A stretch of 64,000 nt of DNA from Nostoc sp. PCC 7107 (GTDB lineage: Bacteria; Cyanobacteriota; Cyanobacteriia; Cyanobacteriales; Nostocaceae), in the NCBI RefSeq assembly GCF_000316625.1, contig NC_019676.1, forward strand, positions 545,001 to 609,000, read 5' to 3'. The position numbers and the translations under genes were made by a program. Within the stretch, counting starts at the first letter, position 1. Each line of letters opens with the position of its first letter. The notes beneath the pieces are model-generated. The model worked only from the letters and a program-made list of their open reading frames with translations. It did not search any database and had not been told where the DNA came from. Shown here in pieces: positions 45,231 through 52,334 of the stretch.

Positions 45231-46079
45231 ATGGATATTAATACTTCGGATTTTGATTATTTACGGCAATTAGTTTATCAGCATTCAGCAGTGGTGTTAG
45301 ATGGTGATAAAACTTATTTGGCGGAGTTATATTTGCAGCCCATTGCTGAAGCAGCAGGATTTACCACAATTACAAATTTAATTACTTACCTGCGACATCA
45401 ACCATTGAATGATTTGCATATTCAGACAATTGAGGCATTAGTTACTAACGAAACGTCATTTTTTCGGGATACATATCCTTTTGAAGCATTGAAACAACTG
45501 GTTCTGCCAGATTTGATAAAAAAACGGTGCATTGAGCGATCACTCAATATCTGGTGTGCTGCCTGTTCTCATGGACAAGAACCTTATAGCGTCGCTATAC
45601 TGATTCGTGAGCATTTTCCTTTATTAGCCAATTGGTCTTTAAACATCATTGCTAGTGACTTTTCTGGCAAAGTTTTAGCCCGTGCCAAGGAAGGGCGTTA
45701 TAACCAATTAGAAATTAGGCGTGGTCTACCTAACAATTTGCGAGAAAGATATTTTAAATTATTAGATAATGAATGGCAAATTCATGATGAAATCCGCAAA
45801 ATAATAAACTTTCGTCAAATAAATCTTATTGATTCTTGGTCAATTTTACCTAATATTGATATTATCTTTCTTCGCAATGTTTTAATTTATTTTGATATAG
45901 CTACTAAGAAAGATTTACTCACCAAGGTGAGACAGCAATTAAACCCAGATGGTTATTTATTTCTGGGTAGCGGGGAAACTACAATCAATCTCCATGAATC
46001 ATTTGAGCGAGTGCAATTTGACAAGAGTATTTTCTATCGATTGCGTCCAGTCGCTTCAGATATCACACCGAGAAAGTAA
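45231..46079 (+). CDS. cheR: Chemotaxis methyltransferase CheR
   Basis: This 282-residue SAM-dependent glutamate O-methyltransferase has an N-terminal helical domain and a Rossmann-type domain with NIWCAACSHGQEPYS (SAM-binding glycine loop region) and DIIFLRNVLIYFD (family motif). With CheB, it gives reversible methylation of the adjacent soluble MCP. It starts 11 bp after cheB and is the last gene of the plus-strand operon. Confidence 0.92.
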   Translation: MDINTSDFDYLRQLVYQHSAVVLDGDKTYLAELYLQPIAEAAGFTTITNLITYLRHQPLNDLHIQTIEALVTNETSFFRDTYPFEALKQLVLPDLIKKRCIERSLNIWCAACSHGQEPYSVAILIREHFPLLANWSLNIIASDFSGKVLARAKEGRYNQLEIRRGLPNNLRERYFKLLDNEWQIHDEIRKIINFRQINLIDSWSILPNIDIIFLRNVLIYFDIATKKDLLTKVRQQLNPDGYLFLGSGETTINLHESFERVQFDKSIFYRLRPVASDITPRK

Positions 46080-46214
46080 GCGTTAATTTTTTAGGCTTAT
46101 TTGCCCACTATTGATGGTTTTTATTGACTAAAGACAATTGCTAATGACGGATGAATAAATATTCTGATATCGCTAAAATCATTGGCAAGTCAATATTTTA
46201 GCTAGGTGTTGAAT

Positions 46215-46469
46215 ATGAGACGTGTGTCTGATTTTGTGTTCATGGCTTTCTGCACTACAGTTTGGTATTTACTAGGAATCATCTCAGCGATCGCCACACC
46301 CAGGATGCAGGTTAGAGAACCAAATCAAAGCCGTAACAGTCATAATTTTTTAGAAAAAAGTGATTGCTTATTTAATGCGCGATCGCCCTATATTCAATGT
46401 GCTGTGAATCCGACCGAAGTGTGTAATCAATGTATTTATTTTGCAGAATATAAGGAATGGGAATATTAA
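46215..46469 (+). CDS. DUF6464-like small protein
   Basis: This 84-residue protein has an N-terminal hydrophobic helix (FVFMAFCTTVWYLLGIISA) and a Cys-containing C-terminus (SPYIQCAVNPTEVCNQCIYF) that resembles the cyanobacterial DUF6464 tail. It is possibly membrane anchored with a small redox or metal motif. A GTG at 46206 gives three extra residues; ATG 46215 is used. Function unknown. Confidence 0.6.
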   Translation: MRRVSDFVFMAFCTTVWYLLGIISAIATPRMQVREPNQSRNSHNFLEKSDCLFNARSPYIQCAVNPTEVCNQCIYFAEYKEWEY

Positions 46470-46515
46470 TTCATACTTGCTAATGTCAAATTATTAGTTG
46501 ATTGATGGTTGCTAT

Positions 46516-46548
46516 AGATACCCGATGGCTTAAAGCAATCGGGTATCT
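46516..46548. terminator. Hairpin terminator between convergent genes
   Basis: AGATACCCGAT (46516-46526) and ATCGGGTATCT (46538-46548) form a perfect 11-bp stem, 11-nt loop, followed by GAGTTTT. It sits in the 117-bp gap after the DUF6464-like gene and before the convergent 46587 gene. Confidence 0.65.
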
Positions 46549-46586
46549 GAGTTTTCAGCAGTATAGTGCAGTGCGTAACCGTAGAA

Positions 46587-47183
46587 TTAATCAGTAACTA
46601 ATCCAGATTTTAAGGTGAAATAAGCAGCGCAAAACCGACCACCATCAGGATATTTGAGTACTGCTTTTCCTAGATAAAAATCCTCATCAATCTGGACTAA
46701 TTGGTCTACCAAGTCACGAATTAAGAATTGGGGATTATCAGGTAAATCAAAATTCAAGCGCAAAACTTCAATATCTGGCTCTAATAAACACTTGTCCCGC
46801 GATGTTTGAAATTTGAAAGCTAGTGTTCGACCTCTACTATCTGCAACATAGCCATTATAGAAAGGCCAGATAATGCGTCCCAATAATAAGCCATCATTGG
46901 TAAAAATATTGTCTCCCGTATTGGTATTCGCATCAAAGGTTTTACCTTCCCAAGGTAGCCACATTTTAGTGATGATATCTAACCAACTGTCTAAAACCGG
47001 GTGGAAATTAGCGGTCAGAAACTCACCCCAGTAGCGACCATTTAAAGTAGGATTTGGGACTCTACCTTGACGGTAAATCTGATCTAAGGCCGCAATTCCA
47101 CCTTTTTGGTCATATTTTAACTGTCTTCTAGCTACTTCAAGTTCTTCGCGTAAATTAATGTTAAGTTGCTGATCAGTATTCAT
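46587..47183 (-). CDS. Conserved hypothetical protein (no family recognised)
   Basis: This 198-residue soluble protein has an N-terminal charged helix, then GRYWGEFLTANFHPVLDSWL and WLPWEGKTFDA, and a beta-rich end (DEDFYLGKAVLKYPDGGRFC). There is no signal peptide. The tryptophan-rich motifs recall lipocalin-like or GXWXG-type sheets, but I would not claim a family. The start is taken at ATG 47183, behind GAGG; an upstream alternative start at 47195 is possible. Confidence 0.6.
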   Translation of the reverse strand: MNTDQQLNINLREELEVARRQLKYDQKGGIAALDQIYRQGRVPNPTLNGRYWGEFLTANFHPVLDSWLDIITKMWLPWEGKTFDANTNTGDNIFTNDGLLLGRIIWPFYNGYVADSRGRTLAFKFQTSRDKCLLEPDIEVLRLNFDLPDNPQFLIRDLVDQLVQIDEDFYLGKAVLKYPDGGRFCAAYFTLKSGLVTD

Positions 47184-47195
47184 GGGTAGCCTCAC

Positions 47196-47961
47196 TGAGT
47201 TTAGTTTATTTCTGAGAGCTAGGACTTACGCAATGAAGTAAAGTTAACTATTTAAAAGCAATCAAGTAACTGCTTCTATTATGACAATTAGCAACGCAAG
47301 ATTCAGCCATCAGGAGGAGACAGTCGCGTGTGCGTGCTGGCTTGAGGGAAATTCGGGTAAAATTAAGAACCCAATAATTATCAGGGTCAGACGCACTTAC
47401 GCACTACATTTTTAATTTTTGCCAATTTGGCAAACAAACTGTGGTGAATACTGATATTGTTTGTATTGTGCAAGGGGTGTACCAGAAGTTGTCCTGACTT
47501 AATTGTTAGGACAACTTCTCCAAGAAAAATCATCAGTCGGAAATGCTGTGGAGAATCAACTGATAATTCAGACAGTAGGAAACAGGAAACAAGGAAGAAC
47601 CTTGTCAACAGTTACAATCAAAAACTTTCACAGCCAAGCATTAAGCAGGGGTTTTGAGTCTAGAGATTCAAATTAGTACATATAAACTTGCTACACAACC
47701 CAACCAGAAAATCCTTAGTCCTTGATATTTGGTGCAGATTTTTAAGTAAGGTTAACAAATGATAAAAATTGGATTAAAAATTTAGCATACACATACATTA
47801 TTTGCTATGAAATCTGGCTGCTGAGGGAAAATTGATTGTTTTTAGAAAGTTTTAAGAGTTATTATCGATCGCAAGGAATAAATTAACAACTTGTAAAAAA
47901 CCGAATCAATGTAGTGAACTACCCCAGCGTTGAAATTTCGGAACAAAGGAGTCCCATAAAT
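47196..47961. other. 766-bp non-coding region with hairpins
   Basis: This long gap has no convincing gene; frames at 47387 (minus) and 47457 (plus) lack ribosome-binding sites and overlap hairpins. It contains a 15-bp palindrome TTGCCAA-T-TTGGCAA (47419-47433), a strong 12-bp hairpin (47484-47519) and two GACTTACGCA / CACTTACGCA motifs about 175 bp apart (near 47221 and 47393) that resemble ends of small insertion elements. The region looks like degenerate mobile DNA plus the promoter of the downstream gene. Confidence 0.55.
47484..47519. repeat. Strong 12-bp hairpin, possible small-RNA terminator
   Basis: AGAAGTTGTCCT (47484-47495) and AGGACAACTTCT (47508-47519) pair perfectly around a 12-nt loop (GACTTAATTGTT). 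No T-run follows on either strand strongly enough to prove a terminator. Confidence 0.6.
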
Positions 47962-48468
47962 TTGGTTGGTGATATGGGACAAGCGGTGCAAATTTCCATT
48001 CATGCACCTAGCCAATATATCTGTGCCAACTGCGAACACATATTACCAGATTGGAAACAACAACCTTTGTTTTGGGTGGTAATTGTTTTGCAGCGATCGC
48101 AATATCATTTAGTCAAAAGCACAACAGAAGTTGAGTCAGAGAAACAACGCTTACGACAAAAATTTATGCGGTTCGGCTGTGACGTGGCTTTTGATCTGCG
48201 CGATCGCGGTTATCTCGCAGATTTAATTGATCCGCGGACTGGTTATCCGTTACTTTCCCGTCCTGGTGCTATGCCCCATAATGATACAGCTGTAGTCAAA
48301 GCGTTACTTGGCTATCCAGTTATTAAAAATAAATGCTGTATGCTAGTTCATCCTATTTGGGGTACAGCAGTTTATCCTAGTGTTTTAATCTCAACCGCAC
48401 CCCCAAGACTCATCGAAATTGTCACAAAAGAAGTCGGCAGTCAGCATGGGTGGGAAGAGAAAGTGTGA
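47962..48468 (+). CDS. MMADHC-like (methylmalonic aciduria and homocystinuria type D) protein
   Basis: This 168-residue protein is related to the human cobalamin-trafficking protein MMADHC. Family segments are GQAVQISIHAPSQYI, LIDPRTGYPLLSRPGAMPHN and NKCCMLVHPIWGTAVYPSV; the DPRTGYPLL and KALLGYP stretches match the nitroreductase-like fold of the family. In animals it delivers B12 to its enzymes; the role in cyanobacteria is unknown. The TTG at 47962 is preferred because AAAGGAG (47945-47951) lies 10 nt upstream; a GTG at 47914 would add 16 residues. It is 0.7 kb from an AdoCbl riboswitch. Confidence 0.78.
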   Translation: MVGDMGQAVQISIHAPSQYICANCEHILPDWKQQPLFWVVIVLQRSQYHLVKSTTEVESEKQRLRQKFMRFGCDVAFDLRDRGYLADLIDPRTGYPLLSRPGAMPHNDTAVVKALLGYPVIKNKCCMLVHPIWGTAVYPSVLISTAPPRLIEIVTKEVGSQHGWEEKV

Positions 48469-48491
48469 AGTATGAAGTGTGAAGATCAAGG

Positions 48492-49061
48492 TTAATTTTT
48501 CTTGTTAATACTGCGAAACTCCCAAGGATTGGTAAACTTAGTATCACTCCAAACCCCTCGTTTTTGCTGTTGTGCCTGTGCTTCAGCTTGTTGAACTAAA
48601 TCTTTACTGGGACATTTATTTAAATAAGGACGATATACCTTAGCTAAACCTTCTCTTAATAATACTTCTTGAACAAAAGTAGCATCTTTTAAACGCACTT
48701 CAGCCACCTTTCTTTGATAGCGATCAGTATCTGTGATGTTGAGAATAACGCGATCGCCTGATTGTTTTACTAGTTGCTGTAAGCGTGCTTGTGCTTTTTC
48801 ACCCCAGTTAAATTGATTGCGATCGCTGGCGCGGCTACTGTTCCTTTCTTTTTGCGAATGGGGAACTTCTGGCGCATCCATGCAAGCAAAGCGCACGTTA
48901 AATTTATTACCTTTCGCATCTTTGACAGCTAAAGTATCCCCATCGCTAACTCGTTCAACCAAGTCTCCAGAAGCACTAAAAAATTTATCACAACTGGCTA
49001 AACCCAAAACGATGATACTTGCACTCAGCCAAAGTACTACTTGTTTTGTTAATTTCTGCAT
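48492..49061 (-). CDS. Lipoprotein staphylococcal-nuclease-like (SNase) protein
   Basis: This 189-residue predicted lipoprotein (signal with lipobox LGLASC, Cys24) has a thermonuclease domain. The SNase pattern is visible: VSDGDTLAV, VRFACMDAPEVPH (catalytic Arg and the DAPE loop), and RYQRKVAEV with the second catalytic arginine. It cleaves DNA or RNA at the cell surface with Ca2+ in characterised members. It is convergent with the MMADHC-like gene. Confidence 0.85.
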   Translation of the reverse strand: MQKLTKQVVLWLSASIIVLGLASCDKFFSASGDLVERVSDGDTLAVKDAKGNKFNVRFACMDAPEVPHSQKERNSSRASDRNQFNWGEKAQARLQQLVKQSGDRVILNITDTDRYQRKVAEVRLKDATFVQEVLLREGLAKVYRPYLNKCPSKDLVQQAEAQAQQQKRGVWSDTKFTNPWEFRSINKKN

Positions 49062-49162
49062 TCAACCTTACCTAACTCTGATGGATGATACTATATTTGA
49101 TTTTTGAAATAGATGCGGCTCCGATTGAAGTTTCAACATTAAAAATAGTGATATAGTGACTG

Positions 49163-49276
49163 AAATCGGTTCTGATGGGGAGCAGCCATCAGATGTAAGG
49201 GGGAAAGTCTGGTGTAAATCCGGCACTGTACCGCAACTGTGAACCGAAATTAGGTGAGTCAGGATGCCCGCCGATA
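49163..49276 (+). promoter_or_regulatory. Adenosylcobalamin riboswitch upstream of cbiM
   Basis: The leader carries the cobalamin-riboswitch core: GGGGAGCAGCCATCAG, GGGAAAGTCTGGTGTAAATC, the B12 box region GCACTGTACCGCAACTGTGA, and a terminal AGTCAGGATGCCCGCCGAT that closes P1 with ATCGGT at 49165. It ends about 40 nt before the cbiM start and is expected to shut off cobalt uptake when B12 is plentiful. Confidence 0.93.
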
Positions 49277-49315
49277 TAACTGAATATACTTACATAAATC
49301 TGCGAGGTACAGATT

Positions 49316-50095
49316 ATGAACAGAAAAAAGCAGGCTTTAGCTAGTCTCAGCCTGATGGCAGTAATTAGTTTTTATCTAGTAGTTGGTTTACCCAAACCCG
49401 CCTACGCTATGCACATTATGGAAGGTTTTTTACCAGTGCAGTGGGCAATTTTTTGGTGGATTGTAGCATTACCATTTTTTTTATTAGGTTTGCGGAGTTT
49501 AACGCGCATTACCCAAGCTAACCCCCAACTTAAACTATTACTCGGCTTGGCGGGTGCGTTTACTTTCGTACTTTCCGCATTGAAAATCCCTTCGGTTACA
49601 GGTAGCTGTTCTCATCCTACCGGCACAGGGTTAGGTGCGGTGCTGTTTGGCCCCTTAACTATGTCGGTTTTGGGTAGCTTAGTATTGTTATTTCAAGCTT
49701 TATTACTAGCACATGGCGGCTTGACAACCTTGGGTGCAAATGCTTTTTCGATGGCGATCGCTGGGCCTTTTGCTGCTTACTGGATATATAATCTGACAAT
49801 TAAGCTGGGTGGTAAAGCAAAAATCGCCATATTTCTCGCTGCCGCCATCTCAGATTTACTCACCTACATTATTACTTCTATCCAACTCGCCTTAGCTTTT
49901 CCTGCGCCCGTTGGTGGCTTTATTGCTTCATTCACCAAGTTCGCAGGCATTTTCGCCCTAACTCAAATCCCTCTCGCAATTAGTGAAGGATTGCTAACTG
50001 TATTGGTGTGGAACTGGTTGCAATCTTATAATCCTCAAGAATTAGAATTGCTGAAATTAATCAAACGGGAACCCCAAGGAAATGAATCAGTCTAA
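49316..50095 (+). CDS. cbiM: CbiM, cobalt ECF transporter substrate-capture subunit
   Basis: This 259-residue membrane protein is the S component of the cobalt transporter. After a cleavable-looking signal ([21 protein letters not shown]) the mature N-terminus is MHIMEGFLP, whose His participates in Co2+ binding in CbiM. Five to six transmembrane helices follow, with SGCSHPTG-type segment ([19 protein letters not shown]). It is directly under the AdoCbl riboswitch. The stop overlaps cbiN by 14 bp. Confidence 0.95.
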   Translation: MNRKKQALASLSLMAVISFYLVVGLPKPAYAMHIMEGFLPVQWAIFWWIVALPFFLLGLRSLTRITQANPQLKLLLGLAGAFTFVLSALKIPSVTGSCSHPTGTGLGAVLFGPLTMSVLGSLVLLFQALLLAHGGLTTLGANAFSMAIAGPFAAYWIYNLTIKLGGKAKIAIFLAAAISDLLTYIITSIQLALAFPAPVGGFIASFTKFAGIFALTQIPLAISEGLLTVLVWNWLQSYNPQELELLKLIKREPQGNESV

Positions 50096-50384
50096 AAAAG
50101 GGTCGAGTAACTGGCTATTAATATTAGCTGTATTAATTTTAGCTGTTGCACCATTAATCTTTGTCCGTGGTGCAGAATTTGGCGGTGCTGATGGCAAAGC
50201 ACAAGAAGCTATAAGTGAGATACAACCAGAATATAAACCTTGGTTTAAATCAATTTTTGAACCAGCTAGTGGTGAAATAGCAAGCTTATTATTTGCTTCG
50301 CAAGCAGCTTTGGGTGCAGGATTCGTTGGTTATGCTATTGGTTTATATAAAGGACGTTCTCAACAACGAAAACGTGAAGAATGA
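50082..50384 (+). CDS. cbiN: CbiN, cobalt transporter auxiliary subunit
   Basis: This 100-residue protein with two transmembrane helices ([18 protein letters not shown] and [20 protein letters not shown]) has the characteristic [15 protein letters not shown] extracytoplasmic segment and the [14 protein letters not shown] motif. It assists metal loading of CbiM. It overlaps cbiM by 14 bp and cbiQ by 4 bp. Confidence 0.93.
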   Translation: MNQSKKGSSNWLLILAVLILAVAPLIFVRGAEFGGADGKAQEAISEIQPEYKPWFKSIFEPASGEIASLLFASQAALGAGFVGYAIGLYKGRSQQRKREE

Positions 50385-51193
50385 GCCTACAAATAGACAC
50401 TTTAGCTTACACTAATCAACTACGAAATTTACCACCAGAGCATAAACTAATTTTTGCATTTACTACTCTTACTATTTCCTTGGCTACCCATCCACTAGCA
50501 CAGATTTTGATAACACTTTGGATGGTTATCTGGACAATTGTTTATGCCAAGATTCCGGCTGGTATTTATTTCCGCTTGTTATCATTTACTATAGTTTTTT
50601 GTTTGACTAGTTTACCAGCTTTGATAGTAAATGGGGTGACAATTAGTGATTTGCCAAAGGTGCAATTAGATGCTTTGTATGGGCTAACTGTTGGACAATT
50701 CTATATTTATGTTAGTCATCACGGCAGTCTGCAAGCCTGGGCAATTTTTACTAGAGCTTTAGCCTCAGTTTCTTGCTTATATTTTCTCATGTTAACTGTT
50801 CCGTTTACGGAAATATTACAAACTCTGCGTTACTTGCGATTTCCTGTGCTGTTAACTGATTTGTTATTACTGATGTATCGGTTTATTTTCATTTTACTGA
50901 ATACAGTCAATGAACTTTTGACAGCACAAAATTCTCGCGGTGGCTATCGCACTTGGCGACGAGGAATGAAAAGTTTAGCCATATTAATTGGACAACTTTT
51001 ACAGCGCACATTACAAAGATATAGTCAGTTTTCTCTGGGTTTAGAAGCGCGAGGGTTTGTTGGTGAATTGCGAGTTTGGCATCCTCGCCGCTATCATCCC
51101 CAAACCAGATATATCATCGAAGCAGTTTGTGGCTGTATTGGTTTAATCGGATTGGAATTTTGGCGGAATGCAGGAATATTTACTAGAATTTGA
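50381..51193 (+). CDS. cbiQ: CbiQ, ECF transporter transmembrane (T) component
   Basis: This 270-residue integral membrane protein is the energy-coupling T component. It contains the cytoplasmic coupling helices with A-x-x-x-R-G/A type signatures (AQNSRGGYRTWRRG and GLEARGFVGELR) that contact CbiO. The overlap with cbiN is ATGA, and the last 26 bp overlap cbiO. Confidence 0.93.
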   Translation: MSLQIDTLAYTNQLRNLPPEHKLIFAFTTLTISLATHPLAQILITLWMVIWTIVYAKIPAGIYFRLLSFTIVFCLTSLPALIVNGVTISDLPKVQLDALYGLTVGQFYIYVSHHGSLQAWAIFTRALASVSCLYFLMLTVPFTEILQTLRYLRFPVLLTDLLLLMYRFIFILLNTVNELLTAQNSRGGYRTWRRGMKSLAILIGQLLQRTLQRYSQFSLGLEARGFVGELRVWHPRRYHPQTRYIIEAVCGCIGLIGLEFWRNAGIFTRI

Positions 51194-52004
51194 GCAAGTA
51201 TTTTATACTTATTCTGGCGCACAGCAATCAGCTTTAAATGGACTTAACTTAAAAGTTCCATTGAATCAAAAATGTGCGCTAATTGGACAAAATGGTTGTG
51301 GTAAAACCACATTATTTTTACTAGCTAATGGTTTATATAAACCTGATGCTGGCGTTGTGCGGTGGCGCGGAGAACCGTTAACTTATAATCGCAATTATTT
51401 AGGTAAATTGCGTCAACAAGTCGGGCTAATATTTCAAGATCCCGAACAACAATTAGTTGCTTCTACAGTTGAAGAAGATATATCTTATGGCTTGTGTAAT
51501 TTAGACTTGCCAGTTGCAGAAATTCAAGCACGAGTAGAACAAGTGTTAGTGGAATTTGGGTTGACAACTTTAGCAGAAAGACCAGTACATCATTTAAGTT
51601 TAGGACAAAAAAAACGAGTTTCTATAGCAGATGTGATGGTATTGAATCCTGAATTATTATTGTTAGATGAACCTACTGCCTATTTAGATATTAAGCATAC
51701 GCGAAATTTGATAGCAACTCTGCAAAAAATTCATCAAAATGGTACAACTTTAATTATGGCAACCCACGATTTAGATTTGGTTTATCGTTGGGCAGATTGG
51801 GTTTTTGTGATGGATAAAGGACAATTGATACTAGAAGGTGAACCACAAGATGTATTTAGTCAGCGTTCTTTATTAGAAGAATTAGAGTTAGGCGTACCAT
51901 TAATATACGAAATGTTATTTGATGGGTTAGCGGGTGAGGATGAAGCAGTTAGAGAACGGGTACGGCAAAGAATACTAAAATTGTTTCATGATTTTGCATC
52001 CTGA
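51168..52004 (+). CDS. cbiO: CbiO, cobalt transporter ATPase
   Basis: This 278-residue ABC ATPase has Walker A GQNGCGKTT, Q-loop FQDPEQQLVA, signature LSLGQKKR, Walker B LLLLDEPT and H-loop MATHDLD. It powers the CbiMNQ complex. It starts inside cbiQ. No terminator is obvious in the 312-bp downstream gap, which is full of dispersed repeats. Confidence 0.94.
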   Translation: MQEYLLEFEQVFYTYSGAQQSALNGLNLKVPLNQKCALIGQNGCGKTTLFLLANGLYKPDAGVVRWRGEPLTYNRNYLGKLRQQVGLIFQDPEQQLVASTVEEDISYGLCNLDLPVAEIQARVEQVLVEFGLTTLAERPVHHLSLGQKKRVSIADVMVLNPELLLLDEPTAYLDIKHTRNLIATLQKIHQNGTTLIMATHDLDLVYRWADWVFVMDKGQLILEGEPQDVFSQRSLLEELELGVPLIYEMLFDGLAGEDEAVRERVRQRILKLFHDFAS

Positions 52005-52316
52005 TATGGTTCAGATTTGTCAATAACTTTTTTTGGCGTTGCTGATTGAGGGGATGATTTTTGTCTCACGCAAAGGCAAGGCAGCGCGTTGGGCGGGTTT
52101 CCCGACTTGTTCGCGTAGCGTCTCCGATTAGGAGAAGCGACTGCCGCGCAAAGGCGCAAAGAGCAAGAGTTGGAAAATTAGAATTTTATGATTTCATCCC
52201 GCATTTATGCAACGCCCTTTTTTTTAACGTAGACCGAGAAGCGGCTTCTCGAAGGGTACCACAGAGACACAGAGAACGCAGAGAGAAGAAAAACTCCGCG
52301 TAAATTTGCGTTTACC
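52005..52316. repeat. Repeat-rich 312-bp gap
   Basis: The gap between cbiO and the A2M-like gene holds pieces of dispersed repeats (GTTCGCGTAGCGTCTCC with AGGAGAAGCGACTGC; CGAGAAGCGGCTTCTCG; CACAGAGACACAGAGAACGC) and no gene. An 80-codon frame across it is an artefact of repeats. Its right end is one arm of the 5.7-kb inverted-repeat pair. Confidence 0.7.
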
Positions 52317-52334
52317 TCAGCGTACCTCTGCGTT
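52303..52334. repeat. Left arm of inverted-repeat pair flanking the A2M-like gene
   Basis: ACCTCAGCGTACCTCTGCGTT (read in two parts ACCTCAGCGTACC / TCTGCGTT; 52314-52334) is exactly complementary to 58070-58090. The homology extends to about 32 bp with two mismatches (52303-52334 versus 58070-58101). This arm supplies the last codons and the stop codon of the A2M-like gene. Confidence 0.85.

Noticed and set aside
52061-52303. 80-codon frame after cbiO
   Set aside because: It is composed of dispersed repeats and a pyrimidine/purine patchwork with no protein-like features.
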